A DNA stretch of 64,000 bases from contig NZ_CP114286.1 of the NCBI RefSeq assembly GCF_027111275.1, positions 2,542,001-2,606,000 of the forward strand, given 5' to 3'. Shown here in pieces: positions 54,077 through 61,912 of the stretch; positions within the stretch are counted from its first letter, which is position 1, and every line of letters begins with the position of its first letter. This DNA comes from Flavobacterium luteolum. Lineage in GTDB: Bacteria; Bacteroidota; Bacteroidia; Flavobacteriales; Flavobacteriaceae. The position numbers were made by a program, and so were the translations under genes. The notes under the pieces were generated by a model. It did not search any database. It was given only the letters and a program-made list of their open reading frames with translations, and was not told the DNA's origin.

Positions 54077-54893
54077 TTTTTTCTTTGTTTTCTAAATTAA
54101 TAAGTTCCTCTCTGTCCTTACTCTTGATAATATAGACGTGTCCTAAGTTTGTCATATCGTTAAATAGCTTAACTTTTATAACATAAAAACTTGTTTGGGT
54201 TTCTTTGTAAATTGTTTCAACAGTTCCGATATTAATCCCTTCAGGGAAAATTACAGACTGTCCTCCTGTTACAATTGTATCTCCTTTTCTAACTGAAGCT
54301 AATCTTGGAACGTCTCTTAGCTGTACAAATCCTGTACTTTTTCCATCCCATGTCAAAGAACCAAAATGATTTGATTTTTTCAACTTGGCATTAATCTGAG
54401 ATTTCATGTTCAAAATACTCACAACGGTAGAATATCTTGGTGATGTGTCATCTACGATACCAACAATTCCTAAACTGTTTATTACTCCCATGTCTGGTTT
54501 TACGCCATCATTGGATCCAGAATTTAAAGTAAGAAAGTTTTCGTGTGTGCTGTACGTGTTATGAATTACTTTTGATACAATAATATCAGCAGGTTTTACA
54601 CCTTTAATGGTATCTGGTAAAGGTAATTTGGATGTGTCTTCTTTATTAAATAAAAGACTTTTTAATCTTGCGTTCTCAAGTACAAGTTCGTCGTTTTCGG
54701 CTCTTAAATTCATGTACTCATTAACACGATTGATTTTTTCATAAACACCTCCGCTTAAGAAATTTGCCGAGCTGATTATTTTGCTTCTGTGATAAGAATG
54801 AGATTGAATCGTGAGTCCTAACGATATACCTAAAAGCAGCAAAAACAGCAATCGATTACTGTTTCTTATAATGAAATTAAATATTTGCTGCAT
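54069..54893 (-). CDS. mreC: rod-shape protein MreC
   Basis: 274 residues: one N-terminal helix (about 13-28), a coiled coil with leucine/asparagine-rich heptads (about 50-80, RAENDELVLENARLKSLL) and the double beta-barrel domain (about 95-265, GIVGIVDDTSPRYSTVVSIL). It links cytoplasmic MreB to PBP2 in the periplasm. A hairpin lies in the 112-base gap after mreB. Confidence 0.95.
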   Translation of the reverse strand: MQQIFNFIIRNSNRLLFLLLLGISLGLTIQSHSYHRSKIISSANFLSGGVYEKINRVNEYMNLRAENDELVLENARLKSLLFNKEDTSKLPLPDTIKGVKPADIIVSKVIHNTYSTHENFLTLNSGSNDGVKPDMGVINSLGIVGIVDDTSPRYSTVVSILNMKSQINAKLKKSNHFGSLTWDGKSTGFVQLRDVPRLASVRKGDTIVTGGQSVIFPEGINIGTVETIYKETQTSFYVIKVKLFNDMTNLGHVYIIKSKDREELINLENKEKNE

Positions 54894-54945
54894 TTCTTGT
54901 CTGGTTATTTTGTTTCAGGATATGCTTAAAAGTTTCAGTTTTTAC

Positions 54946-54974
54946 AAGGGTCAAAAAGTATAAATTTGACCCTT
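54946..54974 (-). terminator. hairpin between mreB and mreC (possible attenuator)
   Basis: AAGGGTCAAA (54946-54955) pairs with TTTGACCCTT (54965-54974); the minus-strand tail is only mildly T-rich. It could cut part of the transcripts after mreB or protect the mreB 3' end. Confidence 0.5.
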
Positions 54975-55005
54975 ATAAAAGTAAATTGATTGTTATTTTT
55001 TGATC

Positions 55006-56034
55006 TTATTTAATTAAGATGCTTTTAAATTTAGCAATGTTTTTAAGGGCCATTCCTGTACCACGAACAACAGCTCTTAAAGGATCTTCGGCAATGTAAA
55101 CAGGTAAATCTGTTTTTTGAGAAATACGTTTGTCAAGACCTCTCAACATAGATCCACCACCAGCTAAATAGATACCAGTATTGTAGATATCTGCTGCTAA
55201 TTCAGGCGGAGTCTGAGATAATGTTTCCATTACCGCATCTTCAATACGCTGAATAGATTTGTCTAAAGCTTTTGCAATTTCACGGTAAGAAACATCTACT
55301 TGTTTTGGTTTACCAGTAAGCAAATCTCTACCTTGAACTGACATATCTTCTGGTGGGCCATCTAAATCTTCGATTGCCGCTCCAATTTGAATTTTAATTT
55401 TTTCAGCAGTACTTTCTCCAACAAATAAGTTGTGTTGTGTACGCATATAATAAACGATATCGTTTGTGAAAACGTCACCTGCAATTTTTACAGATTTGTC
55501 ACATACAATTCCGCCTAATGCGATAACAGCAATTTCTGTTGTACCACCTCCAATATCCACAATCATGTTTCCTTTTGGTTGCATAATGTCAATACCAATA
55601 CCAATTGCCGCTGCCATTGGCTCATGAATCAAGTAAACTTCTTTTCCATTTACTCTCTCACAAGATTCCTTCACCGCTCTCATCTCCACTTCAGTAATAC
55701 CAGAAGGAATACATACAACCATACGTAAAGCTGGGGTAAACATTCTTTTTTTCAATGCAGGAATACTTTTAATGAACATATTGATCATTTTTTCCGAAGC
55801 ATCAAAATCGGCGATTACACCATCTTTCAAAGGCCTTATAGTTTTGATGTTTTCATGTGTTTTACCTTGCATCATATTGGCTTCCTTACCAACAGCAATG
55901 ATTTTGCCTGATACTCTATCACGTGCAACGATAGATGGACTATCAATGACAACTTTATCATTATGAATGATTAAAGTGTTTGCGGTTCCAAGGTCTATCG
56001 CAATATCCTCGGTCATGAAATCAAAAAATCCCAT
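55006..56034 (-). CDS. mreB: rod-shape actin homologue MreB
   Basis: 342 residues. Actin-fold motifs: IAIDLGTANTLI (phosphate 1), MIVDIGGGTTEIAVIAL (phosphate 2) and YLAGGGSMLRGLDKRI (adenosine). It forms membrane-bound filaments that guide RodA-PBP2. First gene of the cluster; a TAACTTTG -7 box (minus strand 56084-56077) is 42 bases upstream, just after purH. Confidence 0.97.
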   Translation of the reverse strand: MGFFDFMTEDIAIDLGTANTLIIHNDKVVIDSPSIVARDRVSGKIIAVGKEANMMQGKTHENIKTIRPLKDGVIADFDASEKMINMFIKSIPALKKRMFTPALRMVVCIPSGITEVEMRAVKESCERVNGKEVYLIHEPMAAAIGIGIDIMQPKGNMIVDIGGGTTEIAVIALGGIVCDKSVKIAGDVFTNDIVYYMRTQHNLFVGESTAEKIKIQIGAAIEDLDGPPEDMSVQGRDLLTGKPKQVDVSYREIAKALDKSIQRIEDAVMETLSQTPPELAADIYNTGIYLAGGGSMLRGLDKRISQKTDLPVYIAEDPLRAVVRGTGMALKNIAKFKSILIK

Positions 56035-56076
56035 AAGTTTTTTAGGGGTTTAAAATGTTATAAATTATTTATCGAA

Positions 56077-56084
56077 CAAAGTTA
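56077..56084 (-). promoter_or_regulatory. -7 box of mreB
   Basis: TAACTTTG on the minus strand, full consensus, 42 bases before the start; no TTG at the usual spacing, as that region is the end of purH. Confidence 0.35.
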
Positions 56085-56090
56085 AACAAA

Positions 56091-57617
56091 TTAATGTTTA
56101 AAATGACGAGTTCCTGTAAATACCATTGCAAGATTATTTTCATTGCAATAATTTATACTTAATTCGTCTTTAATCGAACCTCCTGGCTGAATTACAGCAG
56201 TTATTCCTGCTTTTTTAGCTAATTCTACACAATCCGGAAATGGGAAAAATGCATCACTTGCCATCGAAGCTCCATTTAAATCAAATCCAAAAGCTTTTGC
56301 TTTGTCAACAGCTTGAATTAAAGCGTCAACTCTTGAAGTCTGACCTGTACCTGATGAAATCAATGTTCCGTTTTTAGCAAATACAATAGTGTTTGATTTT
56401 GTATTCTTGCAGATTTTAGAAGCAAAGATCAAATCTTCGATTTCTTGAGCAGTAGGTTCTGTAATTGTAACGGTTTTTAAATGCTCTTTATTATCCGTAA
56501 TATTATTTCTGTCCTGAATTAACAAACCATTAAGACAAGTTCTTACTTGACGCGCTGGTAATTCAACTTCATTTTGAACTAATATAATTCTGTTTTTCTT
56601 CTCTTGTAACACCGTAACAGCCTCGTCATCATACGCTGGAGCAATTACAACTTCGCAGAATAGTTTGTTGATTTCCTGTGCAGTTTCTAAATCAATTTTA
56701 GTGTTAGAAATTAACACTCCTCCAAAAGCTGAAGTAGGATCACAAGCTAAAGCAGCTAAATAAGCCTCGCTAATTGTTTTTCTTGAAGCCAATCCGCAAG
56801 CATTGTTGTGTTTTAAAATCGCGAATGTTGGTCCGTCAGTTTTAAACTCAGCAATTAAATTAACCGCGGCATCAACATCTAGTAAATTGTTGTATGATAA
56901 TTCTTTTCCGTGAAGTTTTTTGAACATTGCATCAAAATCTCCAAAGAAGAATCCTTTTTGGTGAGGGTTTTCACCGTATCTTAAAACTTGACCATTTGCA
57001 ATACTTTCTTTGTAAATAGTCTCGTCTGTATTGAAATAATTAAAAATAGCTCCATCGTAGTGAGATGAAACGTGGAATGCTTTAGTAGCCAACAATCTTC
57101 TGTTCTCTAAAGTTGTTGCTCCATCTTGCTCTGTAATCAAATCTAAAAGTAAACTGTACTCGTTTACAGAAGCCACAATTACAGTGTCTTTGAAATTCTT
57201 CGCACCAGCACGAATTAATGAAATTCCGCCAATATCGATTTTTTCAATAATATCTTGTTCGCTTGCTCCAGAAGCAACTGTTTTTTCAAAAGGATATAAA
57301 TCAACAATTACCAAATCAATCTGAGGAATGTCAAATTCCTTCATTTGCTGAACATCGCTTTCATTATCCTGACGATTTAAAATACCTCCAAAAATTTTCG
57401 GGTGTAAAGTTTTTACTCTTCCTCCAAGAATTTCAGGGAAAGAAGTAATATCTTCAACAGGAACTACTGGAATACCAAGGTTTTTGATGAAATCTTCAGT
57501 TCCGCCAGTTGAATAAAGTGTTACATTTTGTTCGTGTAATTTTCTAACAATTGGTTCTAATCCATCTTTAGAAAAAACAGAAATTAATGCCGATTGTATT
57601 TTTTTTGTTGTGCTCAT
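56091..57617 (-). CDS. purH: bifunctional AICAR formyltransferase / IMP cyclohydrolase
   Basis: 508 residues from ATG 57617; a longer start would include the promoter. N-terminal MGS-like cyclohydrolase domain (about 1-150; ALISVFSKDGLEPIV, STGGTEDFI, HPKIFGGIL) and a formyltransferase domain (about 150-508; LRYGENPHQKGFF, KHNNACGLASR with catalytic Lys-His). The last two steps of IMP synthesis. It ends in the family C-terminus TGTRHFKH. Confidence 0.97.
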   Translation of the reverse strand: MSTTKKIQSALISVFSKDGLEPIVRKLHEQNVTLYSTGGTEDFIKNLGIPVVPVEDITSFPEILGGRVKTLHPKIFGGILNRQDNESDVQQMKEFDIPQIDLVIVDLYPFEKTVASGASEQDIIEKIDIGGISLIRAGAKNFKDTVIVASVNEYSLLLDLITEQDGATTLENRRLLATKAFHVSSHYDGAIFNYFNTDETIYKESIANGQVLRYGENPHQKGFFFGDFDAMFKKLHGKELSYNNLLDVDAAVNLIAEFKTDGPTFAILKHNNACGLASRKTISEAYLAALACDPTSAFGGVLISNTKIDLETAQEINKLFCEVVIAPAYDDEAVTVLQEKKNRIILVQNEVELPARQVRTCLNGLLIQDRNNITDNKEHLKTVTITEPTAQEIEDLIFASKICKNTKSNTIVFAKNGTLISSGTGQTSRVDALIQAVDKAKAFGFDLNGASMASDAFFPFPDCVELAKKAGITAVIQPGGSIKDELSINYCNENNLAMVFTGTRHFKH

Positions 57618-57641
57618 TGTGTAGTTATGATTTTGAGACTG

Positions 57642-57649
57642 CAAAAGTA
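57642..57649 (-). promoter_or_regulatory. -7 box of purH
   Basis: TACTTTTG on the minus strand, full consensus, 24 bases before the ATG at 57617; supports the shorter start. Confidence 0.4.
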
Positions 57650-57782
57650 GTTTTTTTATATATTATATTAAAAAAAATTAGTGTAACAAAATGCTAAAAA
57701 AATCTACTGATGAGTAAGTTAACTTTTATTAGGTTTTTGAATTTAAATTATTGAATTTTACTTTATTGAAAAATACAAAAAT

Positions 57783-59030
57783 ATGATCGTTTATCTGAGA
57801 TTATTAAAGGAAAGTCTGAGCTTTGCCATCAATGCTTTGCGAAATAATAAATTACGCACATTATTATCGCTATTAGGTGTGACAATCGGTATTTTTTCGA
57901 TTATCGCTGTTTTGGCTGCTGTTGACTCTTTAGACAAAAAAATCTCAAAAGATTTGAGCAGTTTAGATAAAAATACGATTTATTTAATGAAATACTGCTT
58001 TGGACCGTCTGAAATTCCACAATGGAAGAGAGAACAGTTTCCAAATGTGAAATACGACGAGTATATCGGATTGAAGAACTCAATGAATAATACCGATCAA
58101 GTAGCATATCAGCTTTTTGTAAATAGAGAAAGTTTAAAATACGATTCTAAAACAGTCAGCGATGTAAATATTATTCCATCGTCAAGCGAAATGGTCGATA
58201 TTGACGGATTGAGTTTTGATAAAGGAAGATTTTACAATGAATCTGAGTCAAATTCGGGAACTCCCGTTATTGTTTTAGGATATGATATAGCCGAAGGGCT
58301 TTTTGGTTCAAGCGATCCAATCGGAAAAAATATTCGTTTGTACGGACAACGATTTACTGTTATTGGCGTAATGGCAAAACAAGGAGCCGGTTTTTTTGGA
58401 GATAGTAATGATACTTCGGTTTATCTTCCAGCAAATTTCTTAAGAAGAATGTATGGAGACAGTGATTCGATGACTCCAGTTATAGTTTTAAAGCCAGAAA
58501 AAGGAGTAGACATGGATGCATACAAAGCAGAAATTGCCCAAAAGCTGCGAGCAATCCGTGGAATGAAAGCGGGAGAAATGGATAATTTCTTTATTAATGT
58601 ACTTTCTGGATTTACTGATTTTATTGATGGAATTTTAGGTCAGATGAATTTTGTGGGCTGGATCATCAGTGGATTTTCTCTTCTTGTTGGTGGTTTCGGA
58701 ATTGCGAATATTATGTTTGTTTCTGTTAAAGAAAGAACCAATCTTATCGGAATTCAGAAATCTTTAGGTGCAAAAAATAAATTTATCTTATTCCAATTTT
58801 TGTTTGAAGCCGTTATTTTGTCTGTTATTGGTGGAATAATTGGTCTTTTGATGGTTTGGGGAATTGCTTTAGCTTTGACAAAACTGCTAGATTTTGAATT
58901 TGTTTTAAGTTTAGGAAATATTCTTTTAGGAACCGGTTTGGCTGCTTTTATTGGTCTGGTTTCTGGAATTCTTCCTGCGATTTCGGCAGCAAATCTAGAT
59001 CCTGTCGAAGCTATTCGAACAGGAATGTAA
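57783..59030 (+). CDS. MacB/FtsX-type ABC transporter permease
   Basis: 415 residues: N-terminal helix (LLSLLGVTIGIFSIIAVLA), a periplasmic MacB_PCD domain (about 45-280) and three C-terminal helices of the FtsX domain with SVKERTNLIGIQKSLGAKN and the end LDPVEAIRTGM. Such permeases drive lipoprotein release or periplasmic export by mechanotransmission, with an ATPase and often an adaptor. No ATPase gene lies beside it, so the partner is encoded elsewhere. Confidence 0.92.
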   Translation: MIVYLRLLKESLSFAINALRNNKLRTLLSLLGVTIGIFSIIAVLAAVDSLDKKISKDLSSLDKNTIYLMKYCFGPSEIPQWKREQFPNVKYDEYIGLKNSMNNTDQVAYQLFVNRESLKYDSKTVSDVNIIPSSSEMVDIDGLSFDKGRFYNESESNSGTPVIVLGYDIAEGLFGSSDPIGKNIRLYGQRFTVIGVMAKQGAGFFGDSNDTSVYLPANFLRRMYGDSDSMTPVIVLKPEKGVDMDAYKAEIAQKLRAIRGMKAGEMDNFFINVLSGFTDFIDGILGQMNFVGWIISGFSLLVGGFGIANIMFVSVKERTNLIGIQKSLGAKNKFILFQFLFEAVILSVIGGIIGLLMVWGIALALTKLLDFEFVLSLGNILLGTGLAAFIGLVSGILPAISAANLDPVEAIRTGM

Positions 59031-59062
59031 AACGTTGTTTTTGTGTTATTTAATTGTAAATT

Positions 59063-59092
59063 TTGTTGAGTGGAAATAATTAGATACATTTG
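59063..59092 (+). promoter_or_regulatory. promoter of the cupin-like gene
   Basis: TTG at 59063-59065, 19 bases, TACATTTG at 59085-59092: both boxes and spacing fit. The ATG is 28 bases further on. Confidence 0.6.
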
Positions 59093-59120
59093 ATAGACAA
59101 CAAATTAAAACGCCACATAA

Positions 59121-60008
59121 ATGAGCTTTAATCTTAAATCTGTTGATACTGTTGAGTCGATTTCCAAGGAAGATTTTAAAAAGAATTACCTAGATAAAAG
59201 AAAACCTTTAATCATAAAGGGACTTACAAAAGATTGGCCAGCAAGAGAAAAATGGTCAACAGAGTATTTCAAGCAGATTGCTGGAGATATAGAGGTTAAA
59301 CTTGTGGATAATTCAAAGGCAGATCCAAAAAAAGTGATCAATGCTTCAATTGCGAGTATGAAATTTGGGGAATATCTGGATTTGATAAAACGCGAACCAA
59401 CCCAATTGCGTATTTTTTTCTTCAATCTTTTCAAACACAGACCCGAATTAATTGATGATGTAAAAGTTCCGAAAGAATTAATGGGCGGTTTTATAGAAAG
59501 TATGCCAGCCATGTTTTTTGGTGGTTCTAAGGCAATTACTTTTCTTCATTATGATATCGATTTGCCGCATCTTTTTCATACTCATTTCGGCGGAAGAAAA
59601 CACATTATACTATTTGATAACAAATGGAAGAAAAGACTTTACTGTCTTCCAAATACGACTTATGCATTAGAAGATTATGACGTTGCCAATCCTGATTTTG
59701 AAAAATTTCCAGCTTTGAAAGGAGTAGAAGGCTATGAAGTTTTTCTGGAACACGGAGATACTTTATTCATGCCAACCGGAATGTGGCATTGGATGCGTTA
59801 TATAGACGGTTCTTTTTCTTTAACACTTCGTGCTTGGGATTCATCGATTTCCCGTAAAGTGGCTAGTGTATGGAGTTTATTTATGCACGGTGCAGTTGAC
59901 AGCGGCATAAAAGTAATTTTTAGGGAGCGTTATGCTGTATGGCGAGAAAAACTAGCTTATAAAATTGCTGAGAAAGAATTAAAGAAGGATTTGAGAAAGG
60001 CAAGTTAA
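59121..60008 (+). CDS. cupin-like (JmjC-type) Fe(II)/2-oxoglutarate oxygenase
   Basis: 295 residues, cupin_8 type. RKPLIIKGLTKDWPAREKW opens the fold (about 27-45). The iron ligands are H-x-D in FLHYDIDLPH (about 147-156) and a distal His in MPTGMWHWMRYI (about 216-227), with THFGGRKHIILF between. Relatives hydroxylate protein side chains or small molecules; the target here is unknown. Single gene with a clear promoter. Confidence 0.88.
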   Translation: MSFNLKSVDTVESISKEDFKKNYLDKRKPLIIKGLTKDWPAREKWSTEYFKQIAGDIEVKLVDNSKADPKKVINASIASMKFGEYLDLIKREPTQLRIFFFNLFKHRPELIDDVKVPKELMGGFIESMPAMFFGGSKAITFLHYDIDLPHLFHTHFGGRKHIILFDNKWKKRLYCLPNTTYALEDYDVANPDFEKFPALKGVEGYEVFLEHGDTLFMPTGMWHWMRYIDGSFSLTLRAWDSSISRKVASVWSLFMHGAVDSGIKVIFRERYAVWREKLAYKIAEKELKKDLRKAS

Positions 60009-60052
60009 GCGTTATGCAATTGAGAAAAATTCCGCAGGAATTAAATATCGGT

Positions 60053-60076
60053 ATCAACGGAATTTATTCCGTTGAT
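60053..60076. terminator. hairpin after the cupin-like gene
   Basis: A perfect 10-bp stem ATCAACGGAA (60053-60062) / TTCCGTTGAT (60067-60076), loop TTTA, 45 bases after the stop, with no T-run. It may be a terminator or part of the repeat that follows. Confidence 0.5.
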
Positions 60077-60089
60077 CGTCCGTAAAGTT

Positions 60090-60192
60090 TGTCATTTCGA
60101 CGAAGGAGAAATCTCCACGAGTAGCTCCGTACGGAATGTCGCCAATCTTTGCAGAGTTGCTTACGAAGATTTCTCCTTCGTCGAAATGACAA
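60090..60192. repeat. palindromic intergenic repeat with 25-bp arms
   Basis: Arms 60090-60114 and 60168-60192 are perfect inverted copies (TGTCATTTCGACGAAGG...), with a 53-base loop. No gene is present in the 332-base gap 60009-60340; it holds this repeat, the hairpin before it and a terminator after it. It is a different sequence family from the palindrome at 24195. Confidence 0.85.
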
Positions 60193-60258
60193 TTGTGTGT
60201 AATATGACTTTCAGTTCTTTATTAAATCTATCAAATATCTATATAGAGGCTTTGCTGA

Positions 60259-60313
60259 AAAACTTATAGGGTTTAAAACAAAAAATCCCAAGAAGCAATT
60301 TCTTGAGATTTTG
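60259..60313. repeat. direct repeat, copy 1 (left of the XRE gene)
   Basis: This 55-base unit (AAACTTATAGGGTTTAAAAC, then an A-run and the hairpin CCCAAGAAGCAATTTCTTGAG) is almost identical to 60877-60933 on the other side of the XRE gene, with a few single-base changes. Confidence 0.8.
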
Positions 60314-60314
60314 T
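60285..60314 (-). terminator. terminator of the XRE regulator gene
   Basis: ATCCCAAGAA (60286-60295) pairs with TTCTTGAGAT (60301-60310) with one mismatch; on the minus strand a T-run follows. Confidence 0.75.
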
Positions 60315-60340
60315 ATTGAATTTGTATGTTTTTAGAAAGA

Positions 60341-60742
60341 TTATTTCTCTTTCATTAATTTTTCCAAATATTCATTTTTTTCTTTTTCTGCCAAAACCAA
60401 ACGTTCGTAAAGTTCAACTACTTTATCTAACGGATTAAATGTGCAATGAGTTGGATTGAACATTCCATTTATTCCAGTACTTGTGCTATTATCGTAAAAA
60501 TTATTGAAATAATTTATCATGTTTTCTTCTGTAAAGTTTTTAATTGCTTCGGCACTTACTCCAAGAGCTTTTGCTACTTCTGCAAGTTTTGCGTCGTCAA
60601 TAGTTTCGCTATTTTCTATTGCTGATACAGATTGTTGAGATATTCCTAAAGCTTGTGCCAACGCTTCTTGTTTCATATCTTTAAGTTCGCGAATACGGCT
60701 TATTTGACGTCCTATGTGTTTTGGTTTTGTTGCTGTGCTCAT
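60341..60742 (-). CDS. XRE-family helix-turn-helix regulator
   Basis: 133 residues. A lambda-repressor-type HTH_3 domain at about 10-70 (ISRIRELKDMKQEALAQALG, ISQQSVSAIENSE, AKALGVSAEAI), a middle stretch rich in Asn and Phe, and a C-terminal helix (KVVELYERLVLAEKEKNEYL) suited to dimerisation. No toxin or phage gene is adjacent. The gene with its terminator sits between two direct repeats (60259-60313, 60877-60933), suggesting insertion or duplication. Target unknown. Confidence 0.88.
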   Translation of the reverse strand: MSTATKPKHIGRQISRIRELKDMKQEALAQALGISQQSVSAIENSETIDDAKLAEVAKALGVSAEAIKNFTEENMINYFNNFYDNSTSTGINGMFNPTHCTFNPLDKVVELYERLVLAEKEKNEYLEKLMKEK

Positions 60743-60876
60743 AATTCAAAGATATTTATATTACTTTAGAAAAAATAGATTTCCGTAAAAAACAGGTTTG
60801 CATTAGTATGATACGCTATTATCATTTATGCAAAAACAAAAATACAATTTTTCAGACAAGTTATTAATTGAACTTA

Positions 60877-60933
60877 TAAAACTTATATGGTTTAAAAACA
60901 AAAAATCCCAAGAAGCAATTTTCTTGGGATTTC
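60877..60933. repeat. direct repeat, copy 2 (right of the XRE gene)
   Basis: Near-identical to 60259-60313; includes the terminator of accD. Confidence 0.8.
60900..60931 (-). terminator. terminator of accD
   Basis: A perfect stem AATCCCAAGAA (60904-60914) / TTCTTGGGATT (60921-60931); T-run on the minus strand. Confidence 0.88.
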
Positions 60934-60953
60934 TATTTTAAGTAGTTTTAAAA

Positions 60954-61808
60954 CTATCTAATATCATTGTTTTGAATCAAATCGATATATAAGTTAATCT
61001 TATCTTTCAATTCTTTTCTTGGCGTGATAAAGTCTAAGAAACCGTGCTCTAATAAGAACTCAGCAGTTTGGAAACCTTCTGGTAAATCTTTTCCTGTAGT
61101 ATCGCGAACAACACGAGGACCAGCAAAACCAATCAAAGCACCTGGCTCAGAGATGTTGATATCTCCTAACATTGCGTAAGATGCAGTCGTTCCTCCAGTT
61201 GTTGGATCTGTACAAAGAGAGATATAAGGTAATTTAGCTTCAGCTAATTGAGCTAGTTTTACAGAAGTTTTTGCTAATTGCATTAAAGAATAAGCAGCTT
61301 CCATCATACGAGCTCCACCAGATTTAGAAATCATTACAAAAGGAAGTTTGTTTTTGATAGCGTGATCAATACCTCTTGCGATTTTCTCACCAACAACCGC
61401 TCCCATAGATCCACCGATAAAAGCAAAATCCATACAGCAGATTACAAGTTCTTTTCCTTTAGATTTTCCTACTCCCGTACGTACAGCGTCTTTAAGATGA
61501 GTTTTCTCCATTACATCTTTCAATCTGTCTGCATATTTCTTTGTGTCAACAAAGTGCAAAGGATCTTTAGAAGTCATGTTTTTGTCTAACTCAACAAATT
61601 CGTTGTTGTCGAATAAAATTTCAAAATAGGTTGCGCTTCCAATTCGAACGTGAAAATCATCTTCAGGGCTTACGAATAAATTTCTCGCTAATTCGTCAGC
61701 ATCAATAATTTTTCCAGTAGGAGATTTGTACCACAATCCTTTCGGAACGTCCATCTTATCTTCTGTCGCGGTCGTAATCCCTTTTTCTTGTCTTTTAAAC
61801 CAAGCCAT
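60954..61808 (-). CDS. accD: acetyl-CoA carboxylase carboxyltransferase subunit beta
   Basis: 284 residues. The crotonase-like core is clear ([67 protein letters not shown]). The N-terminal zinc ribbon of E. coli AccD (four Cys between WxK and the helix) has lost all four cysteines here: [11 protein letters not shown] and [11 protein letters not shown] replace them. With AccA it transfers CO2 from biotin to acetyl-CoA for fatty-acid synthesis. Confidence 0.95.
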   Translation of the reverse strand: MAWFKRQEKGITTATEDKMDVPKGLWYKSPTGKIIDADELARNLFVSPEDDFHVRIGSATYFEILFDNNEFVELDKNMTSKDPLHFVDTKKYADRLKDVMEKTHLKDAVRTGVGKSKGKELVICCMDFAFIGGSMGAVVGEKIARGIDHAIKNKLPFVMISKSGGARMMEAAYSLMQLAKTSVKLAQLAEAKLPYISLCTDPTTGGTTASYAMLGDINISEPGALIGFAGPRVVRDTTGKDLPEGFQTAEFLLEHGFLDFITPRKELKDKINLYIDLIQNNDIR

Positions 61809-61816
61809 TTTTCTAG

Positions 61817-61910
61817 TATTCAGTGTTCAGTAATAAAAATTTCAGTGTTCAGTGGTATTCAGTTTTAAGTACTCAGATACTGAATACTTAAAACTGTAAA
61901 CTGAATACTT
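61817..61910. repeat. nested inverted repeat between fbaA and accD
   Basis: AGTATTCAGT (61817-61826) is matched by ACTGAATACT (61901-61910), and inside them CAGTTTTAAGTA (61861-61872) by TACTTAAAACTG (61886-61897). Short TCAGTGTTCAGT units repeat in the left arm (61821-61831, 61843-61854). Confidence 0.7.
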
Positions 61911-61912
61911 TT

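Noticed and set aside
60072..60269. Open frame across the 60-kb palindrome
   Set aside because: Its codons come from both arms of the inverted repeat; no start signal or family.
60341..60742. Toxin-antitoxin antitoxin or phage repressor
   Set aside because: The HTH protein has no toxin partner, no integrase and no phage genes around it; housekeeping genes flank it on both sides.
60808..60825. ATGATA...TATCAT inverted repeat as an operator for the XRE regulator
   Set aside because: Only 6-bp arms in AT-rich DNA, about 65 bases upstream of the start and not repeated nearby; too weak to list.
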